Origin: Agromyces sp. S2-1-8 | GTDB lineage: Bacteria; Actinomycetota; Actinomycetes; Actinomycetales; Microbacteriaceae | NCBI RefSeq assembly: GCF_021129215.1 | Contig: NZ_JAJOLP010000001.1 | Location: 2,170,001 to 2,234,000 of the forward strand | Direction of reading: 5' to 3' | DNA length: 64,000 nt | Shown here: positions 36,430-45,975 of the stretch, piece after piece | Numbering within the stretch: the stretch's first letter is position 1 | Layout of the letters: every line of letters starts with the position of its first letter | Notes under the pieces: generated by a model | What the model saw: the letters and a program-made list of their open reading frames with translations, nothing else | Told to the model about the DNA's origin: nothing | Databases searched by the model: none | Made by a program: the position numbers and the translations under genes

Positions 36430-38319
36430 ATGAGCGATCACTCGAATCACGAACCCGTCCCCCGCTGGTGCTCGTGCGCAGTTCCCGACGAAGAGGTCGG
36501 CCACGCGTCGTCCGGTTTCACCCGACGAAACGTCCTGATCGGCGCCTCGGCCGCGACCGCCCTCGCCGCGGCCGGCTGGTCGGCCGCCCCGGCGACGGCG
36601 GCGACGAACGGCACGACGGCGAAGATCACGATCATGGGCACGTCCGACCTGCATGCGAACGTCGTCAACTGGGACTACTACAAGGACGCGGTGTACTACG
36701 ACGGCAAGCCGGGTGTTCCGAGCAACGCGGTCGGGCTCTCTCGGGTGGCCAGCCTCGTGAAGCAGGTCCGCGCCGACCGGGGGCGCGGCAACACCTTGCT
36801 GTTCGACGCCGGCGACACCATCCAGGGCACCCCGCTCGGGTTCTACTACGCGACCGTCGATCCGATCACCGAATCGGGTGCGATGCACCCGGTGGCCGCG
36901 CAGATGAACGCCCTCGAGTACGACGCCGTCGCCCTCGGCAACCACGAGTTCAACTACGGCCTCGACTTCCTCGACAACTGGATCTCGCAGATGGACGCCC
37001 CGGTGCTCGCCGCGAACGCCGTCCACGCGGGCACGAAGGTTCCCCGGTACACGCCGTACACCATCACGTCGATGAAGGTCGCGAAGAGACACCCGCCCGT
37101 CAAGGTCGGCGTGCTCGGACTCACGAACCCCGGCGTGGTCATCTGGGACAAGGCGAACGTGTCGGGCAAGGTCGAGGTGCTCGACCTCGTCGAGACCGCC
37201 AAGCGCTGGGTTCCGGTGATGAAGGCCGAGGGCGCCCACATCATCGTCGTGAGCGCCCACTCGGGTGAGAGCGGCCTGTCGACCTACGGGCCCGAACTGC
37301 CGATCGAGAACGCGGCGAAGCTCGTCGCCGAGCAGGTGCCGGACGTCGACGTGATCCTCTTCGGTCACGCGCACGCGGAGATTCCCGAGCGCCTCGTCAC
37401 GAACCTCGTGACCGGCGCCGAGGTCATCATGAGCGAGCCCAAGAACTGGGGCCAGCGCCTCAGCGTCTTCGACCTCGATCTCACCTACGCGCGCGGCAAG
37501 TGGTCCGTCGCCGAGCACAAGGCGTACCTGCTCAACGCGAACACCGTCGTCGACGACCCCGAGTTCGTCGCGATCGTGCGCGACCAGCACGATGCCGTCG
37601 TCGACTACATGCACTCGAAGGTCGCGGTCTCGACCGAGGAGATGCTCGCCGCCGAGTCCTGCTGGAAGGACACCGCGATCCTCGACTACGTCAACAAGGT
37701 GCAGACCGAGACCGTCGCCGCGGCGGTCGCCGGCACGCCCGAGGCCTCCCTGCCCATCGTCTCGATCGCCGCGCCCTTCAACCGGGCCGCGAGCTTCCCG
37801 CAGGGCGATGTGACGATCAAGGACGTCGCGGGGCTCTACATCTACGACAACACGCTCATGGCCTCGATCCTCACGGGCGCGCAGATCAAGCAGTACCTCG
37901 AGTTCTCTGCCGAGTACTTCAAGGTCGTCGCGCCCGACGCCCCGATCGAGCCCGAGAAGTGGACGAACGCGGCGACCCCGAGGTCGGCGTTCACACCCGA
38001 CTACAACTACGACCAGTTCTCGGGCGTCGAGTACACGATCGACATCTCGAAGCCGGTCGGCCAGCGCATCTCGCCGCTCATGTACGACGGTGCGCCGGTG
38101 ACCGACGGCCAGCAGTTCCTCGTCGCCGTGAACAACTACCGCCAGTCGGGCGGTGGAGGATTCCCGCACATCGCGTCGGCACCGGTCGTCTACAACGCCC
38201 AGGTCGCCATCCGCGAGGCGATCGTCGCCTACGCCTCGGAGCAGGGCACGATCGACCCGGCCACCTTCCACACCGTGAACTGGAAGCTCGTTCGCAACGG
38301 GGTGCCGGTCTTCCCGTAA
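36430..38319 (+). CDS. Tat-exported 5'-nucleotidase / cyclic phosphodiesterase family protein
   Basis: This 629-residue extracellular metallophosphatase has a Tat signal: after ~30 residues, FTRRNVLIGASAATALAAAGWSAAPATAA. The calcineurin-like domain has GTSDLHAN, DAGDTIQG, ALGNHEFNYG, and HSGE and GHAHAEIP histidines; the C-terminal nucleotidase domain follows (FNRAASFPQGDVTIKDV...YDNTLMASILTGAQIKQYLE; VNNYRQSGGGGFPHI). UshA- and CpdB-like proteins strip phosphate from nucleotides outside the cell. An unusual Cys-X-Cys (WCSC) precedes the signal. ATG 36430 is chosen; GTG 36397 would add 11 residues. No clear ribosome site is visible. Confidence 0.87.
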   Translation: MSDHSNHEPVPRWCSCAVPDEEVGHASSGFTRRNVLIGASAATALAAAGWSAAPATAATNGTTAKITIMGTSDLHANVVNWDYYKDAVYYDGKPGVPSNAVGLSRVASLVKQVRADRGRGNTLLFDAGDTIQGTPLGFYYATVDPITESGAMHPVAAQMNALEYDAVALGNHEFNYGLDFLDNWISQMDAPVLAANAVHAGTKVPRYTPYTITSMKVAKRHPPVKVGVLGLTNPGVVIWDKANVSGKVEVLDLVETAKRWVPVMKAEGAHIIVVSAHSGESGLSTYGPELPIENAAKLVAEQVPDVDVILFGHAHAEIPERLVTNLVTGAEVIMSEPKNWGQRLSVFDLDLTYARGKWSVAEHKAYLLNANTVVDDPEFVAIVRDQHDAVVDYMHSKVAVSTEEMLAAESCWKDTAILDYVNKVQTETVAAAVAGTPEASLPIVSIAAPFNRAASFPQGDVTIKDVAGLYIYDNTLMASILTGAQIKQYLEFSAEYFKVVAPDAPIEPEKWTNAATPRSAFTPDYNYDQFSGVEYTIDISKPVGQRISPLMYDGAPVTDGQQFLVAVNNYRQSGGGGFPHIASAPVVYNAQVAIREAIVAYASEQGTIDPATFHTVNWKLVRNGVPVFP

Positions 38320-38336
38320 CGGGTCGTGTCGCGCGC

Positions 38337-38383
38337 ACGGCGGCCCGCTCCGAGGATGCCTCGGGGCGGGCCGCCGCCGTGCG
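38337..38383. terminator. GC-rich hairpin after nucleotidase gene
   Basis: Long arms (starting CACGGCGGCCCGC) meet at CCGAGG-ATG-CCTCGG, with two small bulges. The loop side contains GGATGCCTC, nine bases of the dispersed 10-mer. It is a likely terminator. Confidence 0.6.
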
Positions 38384-38440
38384 GCCGCGGTGTCGAGGTC
38401 CGCGGAGACGGCGGCGACGTCGGAGCGCGGTGCCGCCCGC

Positions 38441-38454
38441 TACGCTGTCGAGAA
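38441..38454 (+). promoter_or_regulatory. Leaderless-type promoter of cutC
   Basis: TACGCT (38441-38446), 7 nt, then ATG 38454. No ribosome site is present. Confidence 0.5.
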
Positions 38455-39206
38455 TGGTCGCCTTCCCGCTCCCCGTCGAGATCGCCGTTCAGGGTGCCTC
38501 GGGCACGCGCATCGCGCTCGAGCACGGTGCCGCGCGCATCGAGCTCTGCCAGGCCCTCGGCCTCGGCGGCCTCACGCCGTCGATCGGACTCGTCGAGACG
38601 GCGGTCGGGCTCGCCGCCGAGGCGTCGGCACCCTCGTTCGTGCACGTGCTCGTGCGCCCGCGCGGCGGCGGATTCGTCTACGACGCCGACGAGCTCGACA
38701 CGATCGAGCGCGACATCCGGGCCGTGGTCGCCGCCGGCGCCGACGGCGTGGTCGTCGGCGCGCTCACCGAGACGGGCGACCTCGACGTCGAGGCCGTGCG
38801 CCGGTTCATCGACGCCGCGGGGCAGGCCGACGTCACCGTGCACCGCGCCGTCGATGCCGCGAACGACCCCCGCGCCGCGGTCGCCGGTCTCGCTCGCCTC
38901 GGCGTGCGGCGGGTGCTCACCTCGGGCGGCGCGGCCGACTGCCGCACGGGCCTCGCGAATCTCGCAGCCATGGCCGAGGCGTCCGGCGTACTCGAGATCA
39001 TGGCCGGCGGCGGAGTGAGGCTCGACGACATCGCGGAGCTCGCCGCGGCGGGCGTCGATGCGGTGCACCTCTCGGCCCGCGGGCGGGCCGTGCGAGGCGG
39101 CGCGAGCGGACCGGGCGGCGGGGTCGACGGATTCGACGAGACCGATGCGGCGCTCGTGGCCGCCGCCGTCGAGGCCGCCCGGCGCGGGGTGACCGCGGGC
39201 GCCTGA
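38454..39206 (+). CDS. cutC: CutC-family protein
   Basis: This 250-residue TIM-barrel protein has the family segments VEIAVQGASGTRIALEHGAARIELCQALGLGGLTPSIGL, HVLVRPRGGGFVYDADEL, VVGALTETGDLD, TVHRAVDAANDP, RVLTSGGAADC and IMAGGGVRLDDIAEL. It was first linked to copper homeostasis in E. coli but that role is disputed; the enzymatic activity is unknown. It is a single gene with its own leaderless-type promoter. Confidence 0.88.
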   Translation: MVAFPLPVEIAVQGASGTRIALEHGAARIELCQALGLGGLTPSIGLVETAVGLAAEASAPSFVHVLVRPRGGGFVYDADELDTIERDIRAVVAAGADGVVVGALTETGDLDVEAVRRFIDAAGQADVTVHRAVDAANDPRAAVAGLARLGVRRVLTSGGAADCRTGLANLAAMAEASGVLEIMAGGGVRLDDIAELAAAGVDAVHLSARGRAVRGGASGPGGGVDGFDETDAALVAAAVEAARRGVTAGA

Positions 39207-39237
39207 CTCCCGCAAGCGGCCCGGGGAGCCGCGCCGC

Positions 39238-39250
39238 TAGGCTGGAGCCA
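39238..39250 (+). promoter_or_regulatory. Leaderless-type promoter of membrane protein pair
   Basis: TAGGCT (39238-39243), 6 nt, then ATG 39250. Confidence 0.5.
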
Positions 39251-39723
39251 TGCGTCCCGACCCTGATTCCGACGACGACGCCCTGCGCTGGGACGGTGAC
39301 GACGACCCGACCCTCGCCCCAGGCTGGAAGACCGTCGGCAAGGCCGTTCCGCTCGCTGATGCGGGAGCCGCGGAACCGGCCGACGACGGAGCGGCCGACG
39401 AGGAGGCCGGCGAGTCGAGCGACGACGATGCCCCGGCGCAGACGGGCTCGGCCGTGCTCATCGCCCTGGGCGTGCTCGGCGGGGTCTACCTGCTCTACAC
39501 GATCGGCTGGCTCATCACAGCCGTGCGGACGTCGGCGCCCGGCACGAGCGTCGTGAGCGACGCCATGTACTCGCTCGGGCTCTGGCTCGCCGTGCTCGCT
39601 GCGCCCTGCTGGTTCGCGCTGGCACTGCGCGGCACGACGACCACGCGGTCGCGATTCCTCTGGCTCGTCGCGGGCGCCGTCGTGCTCGTCCCGCTGCCGT
39701 TCGTACTGGGGGTGACCGCATGA
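39250..39723 (+). CDS. Membrane protein with acidic N-terminal tail, unknown function
   Basis: This 157-residue protein has ~65 acidic, Asp/Glu/Ala-rich residues (likely disordered and cytoplasmic) and then three hydrophobic segments (AVLIALGVLGGVYLLYTIGWL; YSLGLWLAVLAAPCWFALAL; FLWLVAGAVVLVPLPFVLGV). It overlaps the next membrane gene by ATGA, so the two proteins probably act together. I do not recognise a function. Confidence 0.7.
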   Translation: MRPDPDSDDDALRWDGDDDPTLAPGWKTVGKAVPLADAGAAEPADDGAADEEAGESSDDDAPAQTGSAVLIALGVLGGVYLLYTIGWLITAVRTSAPGTSVVSDAMYSLGLWLAVLAAPCWFALALRGTTTTRSRFLWLVAGAVVLVPLPFVLGVTA

Positions 39724-40079
39724 CCGCCGAACCGCTCGCCCCCGAGGCGTCCGCCCCCTCGCGCCGCGTGCCGATGTGGCTCGATGTCGCGCTCGCGACG
39801 CTGTTCGGCCTCTTCTACGCGTACGACGTGTGGGAGGTCGTCGAGAGCGTCGTGCAGCTGCTCGGCATCGGGCTGACGTTCTCGCCGGCGGGCTGGGCGA
39901 TCATGACCGTGGCGTTCCTCGCGCCGTTCGCGTGCTTCTTCGCCGCGTTCGCGCTCGGCCGGTCGCGCGGCGTGCTCCCTCGCGTCGCGCTGTACTTCAC
40001 CGGACTCTGCGTCTCCGGCGCGCTGTTCCTCAGCTGCACGGTGCTGCTGGGACTCGTGCGCGGGGTCGTCGTCGGCTGA
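39720..40079 (+). CDS. Small membrane protein coupled to the preceding gene
   Basis: This 119-residue protein has three to four hydrophobic segments (WLDVALATLFGLFYAYDVWEVVES; GWAIMTVAFLAPFACFFAAFALG; VALYFTGLCVSGALFLSCTVLLGLV). The start codon overlaps the upstream stop (ATGA). Function is unknown; its pairing with the upstream acidic membrane protein is the only context. Confidence 0.7.
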   Translation: MTAEPLAPEASAPSRRVPMWLDVALATLFGLFYAYDVWEVVESVVQLLGIGLTFSPAGWAIMTVAFLAPFACFFAAFALGRSRGVLPRVALYFTGLCVSGALFLSCTVLLGLVRGVVVG

Positions 40080-40180
40080 CACCCGAGTCCGCGCACAGTT
40101 CGTCCGCGCTTTCACCCATTCCGGCCCGATCGACCGGTGTCGCGGGCCGTCACAGAACGAGATGCGGCGTCATGCTCCAG

Positions 40181-40248
40181 TAGGGTTGTCGGGGTAACGG
40201 CGCCCCCACTGGCGTAGGCGCACCCCCCTTTGCGCGCTTCGTCGCGCA
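40181..40248 (+). promoter_or_regulatory. Probable serA promoter and leader hairpin
   Basis: TAGGGT (40181-40186) could be a -10 box. TGCGCG-CTTCGT-CGCGCA (40231-40248) forms a small hairpin just before the GAAGGA ribosome site. The rest of the 189-nt gap holds nothing else recognised. Confidence 0.3.
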
Positions 40249-40268
40249 CCGCCCCGAAGGAACCGTTC

Positions 40269-41858
40269 GTGTCAAAGCCGGTCGTGCTGATCGCCGAAGA
40301 ACTCTCGCCCGCCACCGTCGACGCCCTCGGGCCCGACTTCGAGATCCGCAAGGTCGACGGTACCGACCGTCCGGCGCTCCTGTCGGCGCTCGCCGATGCC
40401 GCCGCCGTCCTCATCCGTTCGGCCACGAAGGTCGACGCCGAGGCCATCGCCGCGGCGCCGAACCTGCGGGTCGTCGCCCGTGCCGGCGTCGGCCTCGACA
40501 ACGTCGACGTGAAGGCGGCCACGACGGCCGGCGTCATGGTCGTCAACGCCCCGACGTCGAACATCATCTCGGCCGCCGAGCTGACGATCGGCCACATCCT
40601 GAGCCTCGCCCGCCACATCCCGGCCGGGCACGCCTCGCTCTCGGCGGGGGAGTGGAAGCGCTCGGCCTACACCGGCACCGAGCTGTACGAGAAGACCGTC
40701 GGCATCATCGGTCTCGGCCGCATCGGCGCGCTCATCACCGCCCGCCTGCAGGCGTTCGGCGTCGAGGTCATCGCGTACGACCCGTTCATCACGTCGGCGC
40801 GCGCCCAGCAGCTCGGCGTGCAGACCGTCTCGCTCGACGAACTGCTCGAGCGCAGCGACTTCGTCACGATCCACATGCCGCGCACGCCCGAGACGGTCGG
40901 CATGATCGGCGCAGAGCAGCTCGCCAAGATGAAGAACACGGCGTACATCGTGAACGTCGCCCGCGGCGGCCTCATCGACGAGCAGGCACTGCACGACGCC
41001 CTCGTCTCGGGCGAGATCGCGGGCGCCGCGCTCGACGTCTTCGTGCAGGAGCCGCCGAAGGAGTCGCCGCTCATCGGCCTGCCGAACCTCATCGCGACGC
41101 CGCACCTCGGCGGGTCGACCGATGACGCGCAGGAGAAGGCGGGCGTCTCGGTCGCGAAGTCGGTGCGCCTCGCCCTCGCCGGCGAACTGGTGCCCGACGC
41201 CGTCAACGTCGCAGGCGGCGTCATCGACCCGTACGTTCGCCCCGGCATCCCGCTCGTCGAGAAGCTCGGGCAGCTGTTCTCGGGCCTCGCCCACGGCGCG
41301 CTCACGAGCCTCGACGTCGAGGTGCGCGGCGAGCTCGTCGACTACGACGTGAGCGTGCTGAAGCTCGCGGCGCTCAAGGGCGTGTTTACGAACGTCGTCT
41401 CCGAGACCGTGTCGTACGTCAATGCGCCGCTCCTCGCCGAGCAGCGCGGCGTGCAGGTGCGCCTCATCACCGAGGCCGACAGCCCCGAGTACCGCAACGT
41501 CATCACGCTGCGCGGCGCACTCGCCGACGGCACCCAGGTGTCGGTCGCGGGCACGCTGACCGGCCCGAAGCAGGCCGAGAAGCTCGTCGGCGTGAACGGC
41601 TACGAGCTCGAGGTGCCGATCGCGACGACGCACATCATCATGGAGTACACCGACCGCCCCGGCATCGTCGCGGTCTACGGCCGGGAGTTCGGCGAGGCCG
41701 GCATCAACATCGCCGGCATGCAGATCGCCCGTCGCGAGGCCGGAGGATCGGCGCTCAGCGTGCTCACGGTCGACTCGCCGGTTCCGGCCGACGTGCTCGA
41801 CCGGGTGCGCGAGGCGATCGACGCGACGCTGTTCGTCGAGATCGACATCACCGAGTAG
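40269..41858 (+). CDS. serA: D-3-phosphoglycerate dehydrogenase (type I, with ACT domain)
   Basis: This 529-residue enzyme starts serine synthesis by oxidising 3-phosphoglycerate. The substrate/NAD domains are at residues 1-310 (VARAGVGLDNVDVKAAT; NAD-binding GIIGLGRIGALIT; catalytic Arg/Glu region, His in TPHLGGSTDDAQ). The ~130-residue intervening domain typical of actinobacterial SerA and a C-terminal ACT domain (THIIMEYTDRPGIVAVYGREFGEAGINIAGMQIAR) that senses serine follow. GTG 40269 has GAAGGA upstream. A 48-nt hairpin with two copies of the 10-bp word follows the stop. Confidence 0.96.
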   Translation: MSKPVVLIAEELSPATVDALGPDFEIRKVDGTDRPALLSALADAAAVLIRSATKVDAEAIAAAPNLRVVARAGVGLDNVDVKAATTAGVMVVNAPTSNIISAAELTIGHILSLARHIPAGHASLSAGEWKRSAYTGTELYEKTVGIIGLGRIGALITARLQAFGVEVIAYDPFITSARAQQLGVQTVSLDELLERSDFVTIHMPRTPETVGMIGAEQLAKMKNTAYIVNVARGGLIDEQALHDALVSGEIAGAALDVFVQEPPKESPLIGLPNLIATPHLGGSTDDAQEKAGVSVAKSVRLALAGELVPDAVNVAGGVIDPYVRPGIPLVEKLGQLFSGLAHGALTSLDVEVRGELVDYDVSVLKLAALKGVFTNVVSETVSYVNAPLLAEQRGVQVRLITEADSPEYRNVITLRGALADGTQVSVAGTLTGPKQAEKLVGVNGYELEVPIATTHIIMEYTDRPGIVAVYGREFGEAGINIAGMQIARREAGGSALSVLTVDSPVPADVLDRVREAIDATLFVEIDITE

Positions 41859-41872
41859 GTCGATTCACCGCC

Positions 41873-41920
41873 CGGATGCCTCGGCGCTGCGCCCTCGCGG
41901 GCGTCGCGCCGAGGCATCCG
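41873..41920. terminator. Inverted GAGGCATCCG pair after serA
   Basis: Perfect 15-bp arms (41873-41887; 41906-41920) made of the 10-bp word plus GGCGC, with an 18-nt loop. It lies downstream of serA and of the convergent TetR gene, so it may terminate both. 41921-42062 holds nothing else recognised. Confidence 0.65.
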
Positions 41921-42062
41921 TCGTTCTGGGACGTTGCAGGAGCATGCGGTCGGCGGGTGCGTATGCGGTGGTGCCGGCCGGAATGTCCTGTGACGTCGCC
42001 GGCTGAAGCGGATCCGGTCGATCCTCTCGGAGCGTCGCGCCGACGCCGGGGGCGACCTGCTG

Positions 42063-42629
42063 TCAGCGGGTGACGAGGCGCTCGAGCAGGGCGACGAGCG
42101 CCGTCAGCTGCTCGGCCGAGACCGACCCGGTCGCGGCGGCGGGGAGGTCGACGCCGACGGCTTCTGCGCGGAGGGCCGCCCGATGGTAGAGGCCGTCGCC
42201 CAGGAGGGTGACGGCGAGGGCGAGCGTCGGGTCGCCGACGTGCCGCGTGATGGTCTCGATCCAGCGGGTCTCGGCCTCGTCGAGTGCGCGCCCCGCCTCG
42301 CGATCGCCGCCCTGGGCGAGCCGCAGCGTCGCCACGAAGGTGTGGTCGAGCGGGGTCTCGATGTCGAGCGAGGAGCGCAGGAAGTAGGCGATCGCGCCGT
42401 CGGGCGCCTCGTCGATGCGCGTCAGGTCTTCGTCGACGAGGCGCAGCAGGCGCTCGATGAGCCCCGCGACGAGGGCCTGCTTCGAGCCGAAGTGGTAGAG
42501 CAGCCCGCCCTTCGAGACGCCGGCGGCGCGGGCGGTCGCGTCGATCGTCGCGGTGCGCTCGCCGTCGGCGATGATGAGCCGTTCGAAGGCGTCGAGCACC
42601 GCTTCGCGGGCGGCGGGTGGGCGGGCCAT
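42063..42629 (-). CDS. TetR-family repressor of the adjacent MFS exporter
   Basis: This 188-residue protein has its HTH at residues ~6-55 (REAVLDAFERLIIADGERTATIDATARAAGVSKGGLLYHFGSKQALVAGL). It is divergent from a DHA2-type multidrug exporter, with a TATACC-N8-GGTATA palindrome in the 112-nt gap, the usual form for TetR repressors of efflux pumps. The C-terminal ligand domain would bind the drug (inference). Confidence 0.88.
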   Translation of the reverse strand: MARPPAAREAVLDAFERLIIADGERTATIDATARAAGVSKGGLLYHFGSKQALVAGLIERLLRLVDEDLTRIDEAPDGAIAYFLRSSLDIETPLDHTFVATLRLAQGGDREAGRALDEAETRWIETITRHVGDPTLALAVTLLGDGLYHRAALRAEAVGVDLPAAATGSVSAEQLTALVALLERLVTR

Positions 42630-42704
42630 GGCTTCATTCTCCCTGAAACGGCGGTGATCGCGTGCTGGGCGAGGCGGCTGCCGCGACGTCGGCGGATTCT
42701 GTTA

Positions 42705-42726
42705 CTATACCAGCCAGACGGTATAG
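42705..42726. promoter_or_regulatory. TetR operator upstream of MFS exporter
   Basis: CTATACC and GGTATAG are perfect 7-bp arms around 8 nt. It lies 15 nt before ATG 42742 and ~75 nt before the divergent TetR start. Confidence 0.7.
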
Positions 42727-42741
42727 AAACTGAGTGAAACC

Positions 42742-44358
42742 ATGACCGACCAGACGGCCACCACGACCACGACCACGAACCAGACGAACGGCCGGCCGCG
42801 CGCTGTGCCCGAGGCATCCGCCGCGGCCGCCGCCACCCGCGCCCGGGCTGCGGCCCGAGCCGGCCGAGCGCCGCGCCGCGCCTGGCTCGCCCTCGCGGTG
42901 CTCATGCTGCCGGCGCTGCTCGTGTCGATCGACAACACGGTGCTGAGCTTCGCACTGCCCGAGATCTCGAGCGACCTCGCGCCGACCGCCGCGCAGCAGC
43001 TCTGGATCATCGACGCCTACCCGCTCGTGCTCGCCGCCCTGCTCGTCGCGATGGGCAGCGCCGGCGACCGCTGGGGCCGTCGCCGCATGCTCATGGTCGG
43101 CTCGATCGGCTTCGCGGCCGTCTCGGTCGGGGCGGCCTTCGCGCCGACCGCCGAACTCCTCATCGCGGCGCGTGCCGCGCTCGGCTTCTTCGGCGCGATG
43201 CTCATGCCCTCGACGCTGTCGCTGCTGCGCTCGATCTTCAGCGATCGCGAGCAGCGGCGTCTCGCGATCGCGATCTGGGCCTCGGCGTTCGCCGCGGGCA
43301 GCGCGCTCGGACCGCTCGTGGGCGGCGTGCTCCTCGAGCACTTCGCGTGGGGTTCGGTGTTCCTGCTCGCGGTGCCCGTGCTCGTGCCGATGCTCGTGCT
43401 CGTGCCGCTGCTGATCACCGAGAGCCGTGACCCGAATCCCGGTCGCATCGACGTCTGGAGCATCCTGCTGTCGCTCGCGACGATGGCGCCGATCGTGTTC
43501 GGCATCAAGCACCTCGCGACGGAGGGCATCGACGTCGTCGGCCCGCTGTTCATCGTCGGCGGGCTCCTGGCCGGCTACCTGTTCGTGCGGCGCCAGCTCG
43601 CAAGCGACGCCCCGATGCTCGACGTGCGCCTCTTCACGGTGGGGCCGTTCGGCGGCGCCGTGCTCGTGAACCTCCTGAGCGTCGTGTCGCTCGTCGGCTT
43701 CCTGTTCTTCGTGTCGCAGCACCTGCAGATCATCGCGAGGCTCTCGCCCGTCGAGGCGGGGCTCGCACTCCTGCCCGGACTCATCGCGATGATCATCTCG
43801 GGCCTCGTCGTCGTGCCGATCGCACGTCGCGTGCACCCGAGGGTGCTCGTGCCCTCGGCGCTCACGTTGTCGGCGGGCGGCTACCTCGTGGTGGCGTTCG
43901 GCGCTTCCGACGGGTCGACCGGGGCCGTGATCGTCGCGTTCACGATGCTCGGCATCGGGATCGGCATGGCCGAGACCGTCTCGAACGAGCTCATCCTCTC
44001 GAGCGCGCCGCCCGCGAAGGCGGGCGCGGCGTCGGCCGTCTCGGAGACGGCGTACGAACTCGGCGCGGTGCTCGGCACCGCGGGCCTCGGCAGCATCATC
44101 GCGGCGCACTACGCGAGCGCGATCGAACTGCCCGCCTCCCTGACGGCGGCCCAGGCGGATGCCTCGCGCGAGACGCTCGCAGGCGCGGCGGCCGTCGCGA
44201 GCGAGCTGCCCCCGGCGCAGGCCGACGCGCTCATGGGCGCCGCGGCCGTCGCGTTCGACGGCGGCGTGCTCGTGACCTCGCTCATCGGCGTCGGCCTCAT
44301 GGTCGCCGCCGCGGTCGTCGCGGCGGTCACGCTGCGCAACCCCGCGCAGCACGACTGA
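42742..44358 (+). CDS. DHA2-family MFS multidrug exporter
   Basis: This 538-residue transporter has 14 predicted helices. Motif A appears as GSAGDRWGRRRMLM, the DHA2 pattern LVSIDNTVLSFALPEIS in helix 1, and motif C-like GSALGPLVGGVLLE in helix 5. It resembles SmvA/QacA exporters of cationic biocides (family knowledge). The N-terminus is a Thr-rich and Ala/Arg-rich tail of ~45 residues. It contains two GAGGCATCCG words (42811 sense, 44156 antisense). It is controlled by the divergent TetR. Confidence 0.9.
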   Translation: MTDQTATTTTTTNQTNGRPRAVPEASAAAAATRARAAARAGRAPRRAWLALAVLMLPALLVSIDNTVLSFALPEISSDLAPTAAQQLWIIDAYPLVLAALLVAMGSAGDRWGRRRMLMVGSIGFAAVSVGAAFAPTAELLIAARAALGFFGAMLMPSTLSLLRSIFSDREQRRLAIAIWASAFAAGSALGPLVGGVLLEHFAWGSVFLLAVPVLVPMLVLVPLLITESRDPNPGRIDVWSILLSLATMAPIVFGIKHLATEGIDVVGPLFIVGGLLAGYLFVRRQLASDAPMLDVRLFTVGPFGGAVLVNLLSVVSLVGFLFFVSQHLQIIARLSPVEAGLALLPGLIAMIISGLVVVPIARRVHPRVLVPSALTLSAGGYLVVAFGASDGSTGAVIVAFTMLGIGIGMAETVSNELILSSAPPAKAGAASAVSETAYELGAVLGTAGLGSIIAAHYASAIELPASLTAAQADASRETLAGAAAVASELPPAQADALMGAAAVAFDGGVLVTSLIGVGLMVAAAVVAAVTLRNPAQHD

Positions 44359-44462
44359 GCGCCGGCCGCCCGGGCGGACCCCCGGGCACGCGACGGGTCG
44401 CGCGTGCGTCGGGCGCCCGCACCGGCTCGGCGGCGAGGGTGCGGCGGGTCACGCCGTGACGA

Positions 44463-44723
44463 TCAGAGCGTCGGGTCCTCGGGCGTGGAGTTCTCGGCCC
44501 GAGTCATCCGGTCTCCCGTCGTGGGGTCGACGCTCGTGTGCGACGTCGCGATCGTCCGGCGGCGCCGGACGAGCAGGATGATCCCGATCACGATGATCAC
44601 CGCACCGGCGGCCATCAGGATGTAGCCGACGAGTTGCAGGTCGATCCAGTCGACCGTGACATTCAGGGCGTACGTGAGGATCGCGCCGATGACGACGAGC
44701 ACGATACCGAGTCCCAGACTCAT
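44463..44723 (-). CDS. Small two-helix membrane protein (DUF6458-like)
   Basis: This 86-residue protein starts [20 protein letters not shown], then [29 protein letters not shown], a basic RRRRT stop-transfer and a polar tail. ATG 44723 has GGGAGGG upstream. It matches small actinobacterial membrane proteins of unknown role. It is divergent from leuB. Confidence 0.75.
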   Translation of the reverse strand: MSLGLGIVLVVIGAILTYALNVTVDWIDLQLVGYILMAAGAVIIVIGIILLVRRRRTIATSHTSVDPTTGDRMTRAENSTPEDPTL

Positions 44724-44865
44724 TGCGTCCCTCCCTTGTTCCGCGACGGCCGTGGGCGGACGCCGCCTCGATGAGCATCCCGTCAGGCGACGGGTCCTCG
44801 TCATAGGGCTGAGCGTAGCGAGGTACGGCACTACGCTGGAGGGGCTGGTGCGAGAAGGAGAATCC

Positions 44866-45936
44866 ATGGTACGTACGGTCAAGCTCGCGGTCATCCCCGG
44901 AGACGGCATCGGCCCCGAGGTCGTCGCCGAGGCGCTCAAGGTGCTCGACGCTGCGACGGCCGGGGGCGACCTCGCATTCGAGCAGACGCCGTTCTCGCTC
45001 GGTGCCGCGCGCTACCTCGAGACGGGCGACGTGCTGACCGACGCCGACCTCGACGCCATCAAGGCGCACGACGCGATCCTGCTCGGCGCGGTCGGCGGGG
45101 TGCCGGGCGACCCGCGGCTGGCCGGCGCCAACATCGAGCGCGGCCTGCTGCTGAAGCTCCGCTTCGAGCTCGACCACTACGTGAACCTGCGCCCGAGCGT
45201 GCTCTACCCGGGGGTCGTGAGCCCGCTCGCGAATCCCGGCGACGTCGACTTCGTCGTCGTGCGCGAGGGCACCGAGGGCCCGTACGTCGGCATCGGCGGG
45301 GCGATCCGCGTCGGCACGCCCGCGGAGGTCGCGAACGAGGTCTCGGTCAACACCGCGTACGGGGTCGAGCGCGTCGTCCGCTACGCGTTCGCCGAGGCAT
45401 CCCGCCGCCGCAACAAGCTCACGCTCGTGCACAAGACGAACGTGCTCGTCTTCGCGGGGTCGCTGTGGAAGCGCACGGTCGACGCCGTCGCCGCCGAGTT
45501 CCCCGATGTCGCGGTCGACTACCTGCACGTCGACGCGGCGACGATCTTCCTCGTCACCGATCCTGCTAGATTCGATGTCATCGTCACGGACAACCTCTTC
45601 GGCGACATCCTCACCGATCTGGCCGGCGCAATCAGCGGCGGCATCGGACTCGCAGCCTCGGGCAACATCAACCCCGACGGCACGTTCCCGAGCATGTTCG
45701 AGCCGGTTCACGGTTCGGCTCCCGACATCGCCGGGAAGGGCATCGCCGACCCGACCGCCGCGATCGGCTCGGTCGCGCTCCTGCTCCGCCACCTGGGCGA
45801 GACGGATGCCGCGACCCGCGTCGAACGGGCGATCGCCGACGACGTCGCCGAGCGCGGCGACGCCGCACGGTCGACCAGCGAGGTCGGCGACCGCATCGCC
45901 GCCCGCATCGCGGCGACGGTGCCCGCGAATTCGTAG
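44866..45936 (+). CDS. leuB: 3-isopropylmalate dehydrogenase
   Basis: This 356-residue NAD-dependent decarboxylating dehydrogenase acts in leucine synthesis. The [16 protein letters not shown] start, substrate-binding Arg residues ([20 protein letters not shown]), [17 protein letters not shown] and the metal site [28 protein letters not shown] are intact. ATG 44866 has AAGGAG 5 nt upstream. A short codon anomaly (CCT GCT AGA near 45560) stands out. ilvE follows after 39 nt. Confidence 0.96.
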   Translation: MVRTVKLAVIPGDGIGPEVVAEALKVLDAATAGGDLAFEQTPFSLGAARYLETGDVLTDADLDAIKAHDAILLGAVGGVPGDPRLAGANIERGLLLKLRFELDHYVNLRPSVLYPGVVSPLANPGDVDFVVVREGTEGPYVGIGGAIRVGTPAEVANEVSVNTAYGVERVVRYAFAEASRRRNKLTLVHKTNVLVFAGSLWKRTVDAVAAEFPDVAVDYLHVDAATIFLVTDPARFDVIVTDNLFGDILTDLAGAISGGIGLAASGNINPDGTFPSMFEPVHGSAPDIAGKGIADPTAAIGSVALLLRHLGETDAATRVERAIADDVAERGDAARSTSEVGDRIAARIAATVPANS

Positions 45937-45975
45937 CAACCGCATCCCATATCCGCATCTCTGAGAGAGGGCGCC

